A DNA stretch of 64,000 nucleotides, from the NCBI RefSeq assembly GCF_000002515.2, contig NC_006040.1, positions 496,001 through 560,000 of the forward strand. The letters run 5' to 3'. The position numbers were made by a program, and so were the translations under genes. Within the stretch, counting starts at the first letter, position 1, and each line of letters opens with the position of its first letter. The stretch comes from Kluyveromyces lactis (taxonomy: Eukaryota; Ascomycota; Saccharomycetes; Saccharomycetales; Saccharomycetaceae). The notes below the pieces were generated by a model that saw nothing but the letters and a program-made list of their open reading frames with translations, was not told the DNA's origin and did no database searches. Shown here piece by piece: positions 31,705 to 40,531 of this stretch.

Positions 31705-32754
31705 ATGGCTTGGAGCCTTGGAACACTTAGAGTAACCAGCCATCCATACTTCAGGCTATTGATACCTTTCTTGACTGTTTTACTTCAGTGCTATGGTGTA
31801 TGGGCATTCTGCCACCAATTTTGTTATCTGCAACTATATCAAAGACGAAATGCTAAGGGCGCATGCATCGGGCTTATCATTGTGGTTCTGTCATTAACGT
31901 TTCTCATTTGGTACATATGGGCATTGATGCTAGTTCTTGGTCCAGGAAGACAGCCGACTATACCTCCTTTTAAAATAATACCTGATTCTGAAATTAGGAC
32001 TGTATCCAGTGAATCAGCCGTTCCTGACAATAGTATTGCTCCTCCTGATATATATCCCTGTGATGAACGAGGGTACCCAATATGGTGTTCCAATTGCCAG
32101 AGTTTGAAAATGTCACGGACTCATCACTCTACTAAAGTCGGATATTGTGTTCCAAGATTTGACCATTACTGTGTTTGGATTGGTACTGTCCTTGGTAGAC
32201 TCAATTATAAACTATTCGTACAGTTCACATTTTACCTTGACCTCGTTGTTCTAATACTAATGATCTCAATTGCAACTCAGATGAGGCAGATGAAGGGGTC
32301 TGCAAATGGAAATGTGTATGCTGTATTTGCATTGGCATGCTGTGCCCTATTAATGGCAGGTCCACTTTTCTTAACACACATTTATTATATGTGTTATAAT
32401 AGGACCTCAATTGAAATTATTGAAGTCAATAACAAGGCTAAGGCTTCAAGAAAATTTTTCTGCATTTATAACCCTTGTGATGGCTACAGGTATGTGATCC
32501 AGTTCTGCCCGGGAGAAAACCAAGATTTCTGGAATAAGGGCAATATTTTAACTAACTTAAAAGAGTTTTTAGGCCCCAATTATCTTTCCTGGTTTATACC
32601 TTCCATTTTAACACACAAACAAAGTTATGGTAAATCTTCAGCTAATTACTATGATCTAATTGGAGACTGTAACGAAGTGATGAGCGAGAAATTTCAGAAG
32701 TATATGATCGATAAGATAGAACGAAAAGAGTATGTAACAAGATTGGTAGTATAG
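31705..32754 (+). CDS. PFA5: Pfa5-type palmitoyltransferase (DHYC variant)
   Basis: This 349-residue polytopic protein has four predicted membrane spans (about 17-35, 56-78, 172-192 and 202-226). The zinc-finger-like cysteine-rich domain lies between spans 2 and 3: GYPIWCSNCQSLKMSRTHHS...CVPRFDHYCVWIG. The catalytic tetrad reads D153-H-Y-C156 rather than DHHC. The same DHYC variant is found in S. cerevisiae Pfa5 (YDR459C) and in the Akr proteins, so it is a family trait and not a mutation. Pfa5 transfers palmitate to protein cysteines; its substrates are poorly known. It sits next to AMD1. In S. cerevisiae the two are on different chromosomes, each beside one of the HEH1/HEH2 pair. Confidence 0.92.
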   Translation: MAWSLGTLRVTSHPYFRLLIPFLTVLLQCYGVWAFCHQFCYLQLYQRRNAKGACIGLIIVVLSLTFLIWYIWALMLVLGPGRQPTIPPFKIIPDSEIRTVSSESAVPDNSIAPPDIYPCDERGYPIWCSNCQSLKMSRTHHSTKVGYCVPRFDHYCVWIGTVLGRLNYKLFVQFTFYLDLVVLILMISIATQMRQMKGSANGNVYAVFALACCALLMAGPLFLTHIYYMCYNRTSIEIIEVNNKAKASRKFFCIYNPCDGYRYVIQFCPGENQDFWNKGNILTNLKEFLGPNYLSWFIPSILTHKQSYGKSSANYYDLIGDCNEVMSEKFQKYMIDKIERKEYVTRLVV

Positions 32755-32903
32755 ACATATAGAATCAATGCTTATCAATCCATTCCTGCATACGTCTAAC
32801 TTTTATGTATTTCCATAATGCTAACACTGATGAATACTCGATTTCAAAGATTAAATATGCCTACACGAAAAAGAACTTAGTACTATTTAAAGGGTATATA
32901 CAA

Positions 32904-35318
32904 TCATTTCGAGGCTGAAAGACTTGCGAAACTGGAAAAATGTTTGACAAGTTCAAGTTCAGTTTTCAAAGTTTCATATCTATAATTGACTCTTATATCT
33001 GGAACATTGGTTTTTTCAAGATCATTCCCTTCGATACCTTCTTTTTCAAAGTGTTTACCGATCCAGTGCCTTTTAATTTGAGCTTCCCAACCACTCTGCA
33101 TAACAGAGTTTTTGGCAAGTTCACACATATCAACGTTGGACAATTTGTATATTTGTGCAGCAACAGAATACTCTTCAATTAAAGGTTCTCTAGTGTAAGA
33201 AAATTGCAATGGATCATCAGTTGAAAGCGAAACATTGAGACCTCTTTTGAAATAGTATTGGAATGGGTTCTTATCGTACGTCAAGAACAACGCGTTATTT
33301 GATAATGGGGACATAGCAATCCCAATTTGATCCAAATAGAATAAATATTGTACGAATGGAATCTTTCTCAAGAGTATACCATGATTAATTCCTTGAGCTA
33401 ACAAGTAAGCTGAAATTAAATGTTCAGGATCTCCTGCCTCACCACAATGTGGTCTTAAGACTAACGTATTGAAACCACGCTTTGCTCTCCACCAGTTCAA
33501 AGATGCAATGTTCGCGTACAAGTAGTATAGTTGGTACGAATATGGTGGATTTTGAGTTGAATCCCAAAGAGTTGGTTTTGGATATTTTTTCTGGAAGCGC
33601 CTATCCACTTTAGATTCATCATCAACACTATCAAAACCTACAACGCGTTGTAGGAAAATGTGTAGCTTAGGGTGGGATTGTGGATTTTGTGTTACCTCAA
33701 ATAATGGCAAAAAAATGCTTTTACAGATATCAAAAAAGTTCTCGACAATTCCCGTTTTCTTATAAACATCATATAATCTTGGGATTTGGATCAACCATCT
33801 CACATTGTGAGAGATAAGCTTGTTATCAACCACCCAAGCAGCCAATTTATCCCACTCGTCAGGAGATCTTCCGTAGATAGAGATTCTGTACTCGCAGTTC
33901 TGATATTTTGAATTTTCCAAATCTGAAATGACTTCCGTTGTTATTTCAGCGAGATACTTACCATCGATATAATTGTCGGTTTTTAGGAATATCTCACGTA
34001 AACGAGATTCCCCAATAGGATTATATTTCAAATTGAATTTGTCAAACCTATGAAATGTATCCTTGTGTGCATGCATATCCAAAGTATCGATAGAAAGGTC
34101 ATACCCTGACAGTTTCAACGATTGGAAGACCTCTTCTAATGTCAAGATTTTTTCATCTCTAAAAATGACCTTTTCATCTTTCGAATGGCGCAATTTATGC
34201 TTTATGAAACGAAGCAAATGCTTTTGATTCATACATGCCGAATGGTGAACGTGAGTATCTACTTTTCTGACATTGTAGAAATCTCTATGAGGGTTCTTTT
34301 TTGATACAGCAGTTTCATGATATTCGTTTAGAAGCGAATACAAATTCCAACGAGCTTCAAGGTATTGCAATCTTCTGAAAGCAAATGATTTTGCTGGACC
34401 ATCAGAGGAGACAGAAATGATCTTTTCCATGTCAATATAATATTCACGTAGTGTTGGAAAGACGTTTCCAGCCTGTTTTTTGTCCTCAGTTTTAGTATCA
34501 TATAAAACATAAACTTCATCGCTATTGAGTCTGAAGTCCACATCTTCATCTAAGCCAGGAATTTCGCATTCATTAATGTCAAAAGATTTTGAGTCTGGCA
34601 AATTACTGACCTTCACAACAGTTTTATTTGCTGCATTATAGGAAGGTTTTGGCGGTGGTGGATAAATTTTCCAATCAGGTCTGTTCTTCGGGTTTTGATG
34701 GTGTTTTTGTAATGACAAGGTTTGGTACTTCTCTCTCAGTTCCCTGCAATCGCTGACACTTGAATACAACTCTACCAATTCAAGAGAGGGTGAATCGTAG
34801 GAATGCTGACCATCATCAGCAATTAGGCCCATCTTATATTGAGCTGATTTGATCCGTTCTACATCTAAGATCTGAGCAGATGATGATGATGATGGCTTTT
34901 GGGACATTGGACTAGATATCAATACCTCTGGTTCCGCTTGTTGTGCAGATAGTGAAAGTCTTCGTTCATGGCGAGGTATTCCGGCTGCAGCGACTGAAGC
35001 AGCTGCGTCCAATGGCGAATTACCAAAATACGAAGGAAATTGTGATTTCATACCGAGATTCGAGTCGACGCTAGCATTGTTGCTGTGCAAGTGATCTAGT
35101 GCTAACTTTTTGATCCCTTGCTCCAATAACGATTTCCCATCATGGTATGAAAAATGGGTACTAATCGAATGGTTGTCAACATCGTTGGGATCCTCTTCAG
35201 CATCGTAAGATGTTGCAAACTCATGGGTATTTTGGTGCTGCCCGCCTTCGCCCTCATTTGGATATGGCATTTCCAATTGGGACTGTTTCATACTATTATC
35301 TATATCAAAACCATTCAT
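32904..35318 (-). CDS. AMD1: Amd1, AMP deaminase
   Basis: Amd1 deaminates AMP to IMP and so sets adenylate and guanylate balance. The ATG at 35318 gives 804 residues (MNGFDIDNSMKQSQ; S. cerevisiae 810); a TTG extension to 35333 is not used. After a disordered N-terminal 190 residues the catalytic barrel shows the zinc-binding VDTHVHHSACMNQKHLLRFIK region, the HCGEAGDPEHL motif and the family signature SLSTDDPLQF. The N-terminal part is Ser-rich with probable phosphorylation sites. It corresponds to YML035C and is convergent with PFA5, with only 149 bp between their stops. Confidence 0.97.
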   Translation of the reverse strand: MNGFDIDNSMKQSQLEMPYPNEGEGGQHQNTHEFATSYDAEEDPNDVDNHSISTHFSYHDGKSLLEQGIKKLALDHLHSNNASVDSNLGMKSQFPSYFGNSPLDAAASVAAAGIPRHERRLSLSAQQAEPEVLISSPMSQKPSSSSSAQILDVERIKSAQYKMGLIADDGQHSYDSPSLELVELYSSVSDCRELREKYQTLSLQKHHQNPKNRPDWKIYPPPPKPSYNAANKTVVKVSNLPDSKSFDINECEIPGLDEDVDFRLNSDEVYVLYDTKTEDKKQAGNVFPTLREYYIDMEKIISVSSDGPAKSFAFRRLQYLEARWNLYSLLNEYHETAVSKKNPHRDFYNVRKVDTHVHHSACMNQKHLLRFIKHKLRHSKDEKVIFRDEKILTLEEVFQSLKLSGYDLSIDTLDMHAHKDTFHRFDKFNLKYNPIGESRLREIFLKTDNYIDGKYLAEITTEVISDLENSKYQNCEYRISIYGRSPDEWDKLAAWVVDNKLISHNVRWLIQIPRLYDVYKKTGIVENFFDICKSIFLPLFEVTQNPQSHPKLHIFLQRVVGFDSVDDESKVDRRFQKKYPKPTLWDSTQNPPYSYQLYYLYANIASLNWWRAKRGFNTLVLRPHCGEAGDPEHLISAYLLAQGINHGILLRKIPFVQYLFYLDQIGIAMSPLSNNALFLTYDKNPFQYYFKRGLNVSLSTDDPLQFSYTREPLIEEYSVAAQIYKLSNVDMCELAKNSVMQSGWEAQIKRHWIGKHFEKEGIEGNDLEKTNVPDIRVNYRYETLKTELELVKHFSSFASLSASK

Positions 35319-35645
35319 TATAGACGAGCACAAAATCGTTGGGCAATTTTTTGCTGAATGAGGGATCTAATTGAGGTAGCTATTTTTCTATAAATGCCAG
35401 TACCTTACTTCCTTACTTCTTCTCCTGTCCCTCTATCTTTTATAATGTCCAGAATACTCAAACGAGATTCTTTAATCTTTTAGTCTTAAGTCTCTAGTTT
35501 ATTTTTTCTTTCTTCAACTTCTCTCAACTTCTGTAATAGAACAAAGAACAAGAAGGTACCCTAACGATGCGGATAGCAAGCTTCCGATGTCAATTCTCTA
35601 AATGTGCAGGAGGGTATTACCCTCAATCTATATAGAGAAAACGCC
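35319..35645. other. AMD1 upstream gap
   Basis: The 0.33-kb pyrimidine-rich gap is the AMD1 promoter. The CT-rich stretch at about 35400-35530 is typical of yeast leaders. Nothing else is evident. Confidence 0.45.
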
Positions 35646-36026
35646 TTAACTGAATTCAAATATTGATTCCGCAAGGCCGTTAGCGCGTATGTATTCTTGC
35701 TCCCACTGATCATATCCTGTTGGCAAGTCGCCACTAATTCCCCTGCGCCAGAACAAATCCCCATGCAAAACAAGCATGGCCCAATAATACTCGTATTCAT
35801 GACTGTACAAACACACCTGCTTGTATGTTTCACAGCAGAAACCCTTGATTAGCCATGAATTGTCGAGCATCGTAGTCGCATCACTGATCGATTGGCTACC
35901 ATATTTCACAAGTATACCTACAAGAGTCAGGTACCAAGATCGTATATTGAAAATGACTGTTTCCGAAGTATCATCATCATCCACAAAGAGAACATTATCA
36001 TACTGAAAGCGTGGGTCGGATATCAT
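35646..36026 (-). CDS. Unrecognised small protein (126 aa)
   Basis: ATG at 36026 to a stop at 35646 gives 126 residues starting MISDPRFQYDNVLF. It is rich in aromatic residues (W, Y, F) and contains several cysteines, and it looks globular: IRSWYLTLVGILVKYGS, then CCETYKQVCLYSHEYEYYWAMLVLHGDLFWRR (given by its ends), then GYDQWEQEYIRANG. No membrane span or signal peptide is clear. I cannot name it. The aromatic-rich composition is unlike random AT-rich sequence, which argues for a real gene, but no upstream regulatory sign helps. It lies in the same direction as AMD1, between AMD1 and the acetyltransferase gene. Confidence 0.55.
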   Translation of the reverse strand: MISDPRFQYDNVLFVDDDDTSETVIFNIRSWYLTLVGILVKYGSQSISDATTMLDNSWLIKGFCCETYKQVCLYSHEYEYYWAMLVLHGDLFWRRGISGDLPTGYDQWEQEYIRANGLAESIFEFS

Positions 36027-36433
36027 TTTGGTCCGTATTGGTTGTATGCACTACGTTTTTATACATATTATACAATGTTACTTACTAGCTGGTGTCTTTT
36101 TTTCTCAGTTCCTTTAGGTTAATTAACGATTTCCTTTATGCTTTGATGAGGTTGCTCAATGACAAGCACTTTATTCCACTGAGAGGATTGGCATCTTTGT
36201 CCATGTAATTTATTGCTCTTGATCAGGAATATAAACCAATTAAACCGGGTCAATCATCAGGTTATGTCAGAGCCTTGCGCAAATCTCTAATGGAAATTCA
36301 TTTTGCTTCTCAATTAAAAGGAAGAGTATTCTCGAAGGATTTAGTCATACTACTCTAACACCAACAAACAGGAAGACACAGTTATTTTAACCTTAGAAAG
36401 ACATTTACAAGGGTCGAAGATAGTCAGTTGTCA
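36027..36433. other. Divergent gap before the acetyltransferase gene
   Basis: This 0.4-kb gap separates the starts of the small ORF and the GNAT gene. No specific element could be supported. Confidence 0.45.
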
Positions 36434-37144
36434 ATGTCTGTTCTACTAAATCAATTTGAACAGCCTGTTGGTAAACCAATATACGATTGGACTGTAAGAA
36501 AACTTCCTGAGGATATTGTGGTCCATGGTGAACATTGTCTAGTCGAATCTCTTGATGTTAACAAACATGCAGAGGATCTTTTTAAAGCTTATAATGCTTC
36601 TCCGGACTCTATTTGGACGTACCTTCCCTCTGAACCCCGTCGCACGTTCAGTGAATTGAAAGGTTATCTCGAAGGTCTTGCCAAACTACCACTTTCCAAG
36701 ACTTACGCAATCATTAACAAGAAGACTGGAAAAGCTGTTGGGACGTTTTCATTGATTAGGACGGACATCAATAATGGGGTCATTGAAGTAGGATTCGTCC
36801 TCTTTTCAAAAGATATGCAAAGGACGTTGATATCCACAGAAGCCCACTATCTGCTAATGAACTATGTTTTCGAAGATTTAGGGTATCGAAGATATGAGTG
36901 GAAATGTGACAGTTTAAACAAACCATCGGGTAACGCAGCTCAAAGACTTGGATTTAAATTTGAGGGTACGTTCCGAAATGCAATGATTTACAAACAAAGA
37001 ACTCGAGACACATGCTGGTTTTCCATCATTGACGAAGAATGGGCAGTTGCTCGGACTGCCTTTAAGAACTGGTTGTCGAAAAATAACTTCGACCAAGCTG
37101 GGAAACAATTAGAATCATTACTGGAGATAAGAAGCCGCCTCTGA
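36434..37144 (+). CDS. GNAT acetyltransferase, RimJ/RimL type (YIR042C-like)
   Basis: The product has 236 residues from the ATG at 36434; the frame extends to a TTG two codons upstream, which I reject. S. cerevisiae YIR042C, an uncharacterised GNAT protein, also has 236 residues and a similar start (QPVGKPIYDW...). The fold is visible: a strand with TYAIINKKTGKAVGTFSL, then the IEVGFVLFSKDMQRTLISTEAHYLL helix region (given by its ends), where acetyl-CoA should bind, and GYRRYEWKCDSLNKPSGNAAQRLGFKFEGTFRN near 150-184. This resembles ribosomal-protein N-acetyltransferases (Acetyltransf_3) and small-molecule resistance acetyltransferases. The substrate is unknown. Yeast members may come from bacterial transfer. 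Confidence 0.85.
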   Translation: MSVLLNQFEQPVGKPIYDWTVRKLPEDIVVHGEHCLVESLDVNKHAEDLFKAYNASPDSIWTYLPSEPRRTFSELKGYLEGLAKLPLSKTYAIINKKTGKAVGTFSLIRTDINNGVIEVGFVLFSKDMQRTLISTEAHYLLMNYVFEDLGYRRYEWKCDSLNKPSGNAAQRLGFKFEGTFRNAMIYKQRTRDTCWFSIIDEEWAVARTAFKNWLSKNNFDQAGKQLESLLEIRSRL

Positions 37145-37639
37145 GCTTTAATTTAATGTTTTTTCCTCGCTTTCGAGAATGACAATTAAATCAAAGAGCA
37201 GTTAAGAAGCCGAACACTATTCTTTTGTTAACTTTATGTATGAGAAGTTAGGTTAATATCATGTATAATCTTAATTAAGGTTTTGCTATTTTTGATTTCC
37301 AGGAACTGAAAACAAGTATGAATTTTTCCTGCATCTGCCTTCTATGGATAACTTAAATAACGTTTCGTTTTAAGATTCCCAGGTAGTGGGTTGAATAAAG
37401 GTATGTTTATATCAAAGAGTGCAATTCGCAGTAAGAAATACAGCTGGATCCAAAATATGCTTATGTGACGCAAATCTTATCTAGAAGATGTCACTTTTTT
37501 CTTTTGTGGATAGATAATTCCATATAATACAAGGTTAGACACATCGGGTTATTTCAATCAATCTGTCAAAGAAGGAATACTGATGCTATTGGAATTGAAA
37601 GCATTGTCGCTTGAAAACTTGAAGAAGCTTGACGCTATG
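37145..37639. other. Convergent gap, GNAT gene to MRS6
   Basis: This 0.5-kb AT-rich region lies between two converging genes. It should hold only 3' UTRs; nothing else was seen. Confidence 0.5.
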
Positions 37640-39472
37640 TCATATTTCCATCTCGCCTGCAAATTCAACTGGCTCTGAGTCCATCATTTGAATATCTTCT
37701 TCATCATCTGCGATAGCACTTTCATCGTAGCTATTAATTGTTTTATTGGTATTTTTTAGATCTGGTTCGTCATTTTCAAAATCAAGGTCGAAGAAATCGT
37801 CATCACTTCCTACTATTTTTTCATAAAGGAACTTTGCTGCAGTAATAACTTCATCATATGACACTTCTCCTGATGGCAACGAAGTATAAAGAATTCCATT
37901 ATCTGATGCGCCAGGAATAAATTCTTTAGATTTATTCAAATCAAATAAGTCTGGAGTAACAATATCAAATGGAGGAGTGGATGTGTATTGAGTATAGTAC
38001 AATTTCATGATGAAGTTTACCCGTTCTTTTGAAATGAGTTCTTTGAACGACTGTCCCAGTTTTACACTGTTGACTAGTGGAACGCCATTTGAATTGATTT
38101 GTACAAGTTCATCCTCATTGGGTATATCCGAGGACTCCCTTAAAATACTATTGATCATTGCTTCAAGTGCAGCATCAAGGTCCAAATCACCTCGAGGACC
38201 GGCTTGAGTGGTTGAGAAGTACCAAACGCAAGTACCTGGTTCGCAAACTTCGGCTCCTGAGCCTAAAATCACCACCTGTACGGCTTCAACGTTTCCTGTC
38301 TTCAATGAATCAGGTGGGAACACGACCATAGCAGCACTTTCTCCTTCACTGAACCACTGTGAGCAGTCTTTTTCCACAACACAAGTGAGCCTATGCACTT
38401 CGTACTTCTGGGGAGGAATGTTACCGCCATTCTGGGGATGTTGGGTAGGGGATGCGACAACCTTTTCTGTGACTCTTACTCTTGAACCGTCTTCAAAAAC
38501 CGCAGTCTGGGAGTTCGGATCGTATGATACCAATTTATGATTGAGTTTATAAGTGGCACCAGCCACTGCTGCTGATCTGCAGAATCCTTGAGATAGTTCT
38601 CCCGGCCCACCATACTTTGAATATAGGACTGGGAAAGGTCCGTAAACGTCAAAACTAGTTAAAAATCTTCTGATCCTTGCTAAACCTTCTGGTGTCTTAG
38701 TATCCAGATTACGACACATACCAATTGAAAATATTAATTCAAAAACTTGAGGTTTTTCTAGCTTGAATTTATCGACTAGGAAACTAGCAAGTGGCTGTTC
38801 AGCGTATGGTTTCCAAATGTCCGTGCTTTTTTCCCATTCTAGCACAAATTTAATGAAACGCATTAAATTGCGTTTCGTCATCAATGGAAGAGTTTGGTCA
38901 GTAAATATTTCTTGTTTCGAGTTCGTTAACCTTTCAAAGTTATCATTCTCAAAGGTATGGAAGTTGGATAACGATTGGAACTCCAAATACTGATGTACTC
39001 TTGATTTAATTAGAACTGAGAGTAGATCGGATTGTGCAAATAGAATCTTGGGACTTAAATCAATACCAAAATTCTTGGATTTGAATTTCCCCTGAGCTAC
39101 CAACCCGGAGACATAGAGTCTGGCATCTTTGTAAAACCGTGTTTCGTCTGAGTCTTCATTCACTTGATTTGTCCAATTCTTCAACTGATCAATTGTCATT
39201 GTAGCCCATGTGTCCCCATAATAGTTATTGGAATCTATATGCAAAACGGTGGATCCCTGCCATGCTAAAGAAGCAGATAGAATACTTTCAATCAACCCGG
39301 TACCAGCAATGAGTACATCCACTTGTTCCGGTGTAGTTTCCGGTAAAGGATCCTCGATACCAGCCAAATGTGGCACAACGAGGGAAGTTGATTGTAAGGA
39401 GCCGTCAGGACCGGGAGAAAAGAAGGAAGGACGACGTTCCGCCATAGAAGGGCGGCGCTCGGCATTCAGCAT
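37640..39472 (-). CDS. MRS6: Mrs6, Rab escort protein
   Basis: Mrs6 presents Rab GTPases to the Bet2-Bet4 geranylgeranyltransferase and also binds the ribosome-biogenesis regulator Sfp1. The 610-residue product (S. cerevisiae 603) starts MLNAERRPSMAERRPSFFS, as the S. cerevisiae protein does. It has the GDI/REP Rossmann start DVLIAGTGLIESILSASLAWQG with LHIDSNNYYGD (residues about 48-90), and the Rab-binding segments FALIFSIGMCRN-like and YSKYGGPGELSQGFCRSAAVAG typical of the superfamily. The C-terminus is acidic (DDEEDIQMMDSE). It matches YOR370C and is the first of the YOR367-370 genes seen in this region. Confidence 0.96.
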   Translation of the reverse strand: MLNAERRPSMAERRPSFFSPGPDGSLQSTSLVVPHLAGIEDPLPETTPEQVDVLIAGTGLIESILSASLAWQGSTVLHIDSNNYYGDTWATMTIDQLKNWTNQVNEDSDETRFYKDARLYVSGLVAQGKFKSKNFGIDLSPKILFAQSDLLSVLIKSRVHQYLEFQSLSNFHTFENDNFERLTNSKQEIFTDQTLPLMTKRNLMRFIKFVLEWEKSTDIWKPYAEQPLASFLVDKFKLEKPQVFELIFSIGMCRNLDTKTPEGLARIRRFLTSFDVYGPFPVLYSKYGGPGELSQGFCRSAAVAGATYKLNHKLVSYDPNSQTAVFEDGSRVRVTEKVVASPTQHPQNGGNIPPQKYEVHRLTCVVEKDCSQWFSEGESAAMVVFPPDSLKTGNVEAVQVVILGSGAEVCEPGTCVWYFSTTQAGPRGDLDLDAALEAMINSILRESSDIPNEDELVQINSNGVPLVNSVKLGQSFKELISKERVNFIMKLYYTQYTSTPPFDIVTPDLFDLNKSKEFIPGASDNGILYTSLPSGEVSYDEVITAAKFLYEKIVGSDDDFFDLDFENDEPDLKNTNKTINSYDESAIADDEEDIQMMDSEPVEFAGEMEI

Positions 39473-40531
39473 TTTAATTTTTTTCCGCTTGTAGTGTTTA
39501 ACCGAGACTTTAGATTAAATATAGCTTATTCTATAACCAGTTCTTATGTCTCTTTAAGGGAAAAGCGAGAGAACAAAAAGTCAGATATGAACGACCTTAG
39601 AAATTCCAAAAATAGCCTGATACGGTTCAGAGGTTGGAATTTTACTAGTAATGAGATTATTCACAGGTTCCTGTAATGTTATTAGGAATTCTGTAAAGCC
39701 TAATTTTGAGCGGTTTGCAAGAACCAAAAAAAAATTCTCAACCGCCAATATCGCTCAAAGAATGACAAAAACAGCACTCTTTCGATCTGCTTCTTATTCC
39801 AGGTTCTAGCTTTAGAAAGGTTGGTGCTTTTCGATAATAACAGTTTATTTGTACCACGTACCTGTGGTATTCTGAGGTGGAAACTTTAATGGATATGTAT
39901 CTTAGTTACGCCTTTAAAAACTGTATTTAATTCGCACAGATAATGAGTATGTGTTTTCAATTTTTTTTTTTTTTTTTTTTTTATCTTCACGGCTGGCAAC
40001 GAGAAATTTTTTTTTAAACTCGTGAATCATTTCCCGTTATTATCGACAGAACAATACCGGAAACAATAGCAATCAGAGCCCCAGCTTGAAATGAAATATC
40101 GCTTTAAAATGATGTGGAAACTAAACGTGTCAGGGTATTTTTATTCAGGGATCGTTTAAACTTGCTGTGCTTTCAGACAAAACTTTACTATGGTAAAATT
40201 ACAGCGACAGTGCGACATATTTCATTTTTAGTGCTGGCATGTGCACGTGATAATAATACTGTCGCGTCATATTATCTTATTGTATACAAATTTGAGTTAA
40301 TCACCTTTTTCAATTGTGAAACTCAGATTCGGAACCAGAATCTAGAATCAGGACAGATATAATGTTTCTAATGCATGGATTTACTGGTAATTGATAACGG
40401 ATTGCCCAACTCTATACTAAAGCACAGCTCAGTGGTGTTATTAAATGCTTATATAAGTAGACGAAATATTGAATAAACAGGGTAGTAATCGGGAACTACT
40501 GAACCATTAAACATTTAGGGTTCGTTGTTGT
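39473..40531. other. MRS6-KHA1 intergenic region
   Basis: This 1.06-kb gap holds the MRS6 promoter and the KHA1 3' flank. It has a 22-base T homopolymer at 39961-39982. No ORF with an ATG and no RNA gene could be supported. Confidence 0.45.
39961..39982. repeat. Poly(T) tract, 22 bases
   Basis: An unbroken run of 22 T residues lies upstream of MRS6. Poly(dA:dT) tracts exclude nucleosomes and are common in yeast promoters. Confidence 0.9.

Noticed and set aside
40114-40362. 82-codon plus-strand frame between MRS6 and KHA1
   Set aside because: It starts with GTG, not ATG, and has no recognisable domain.
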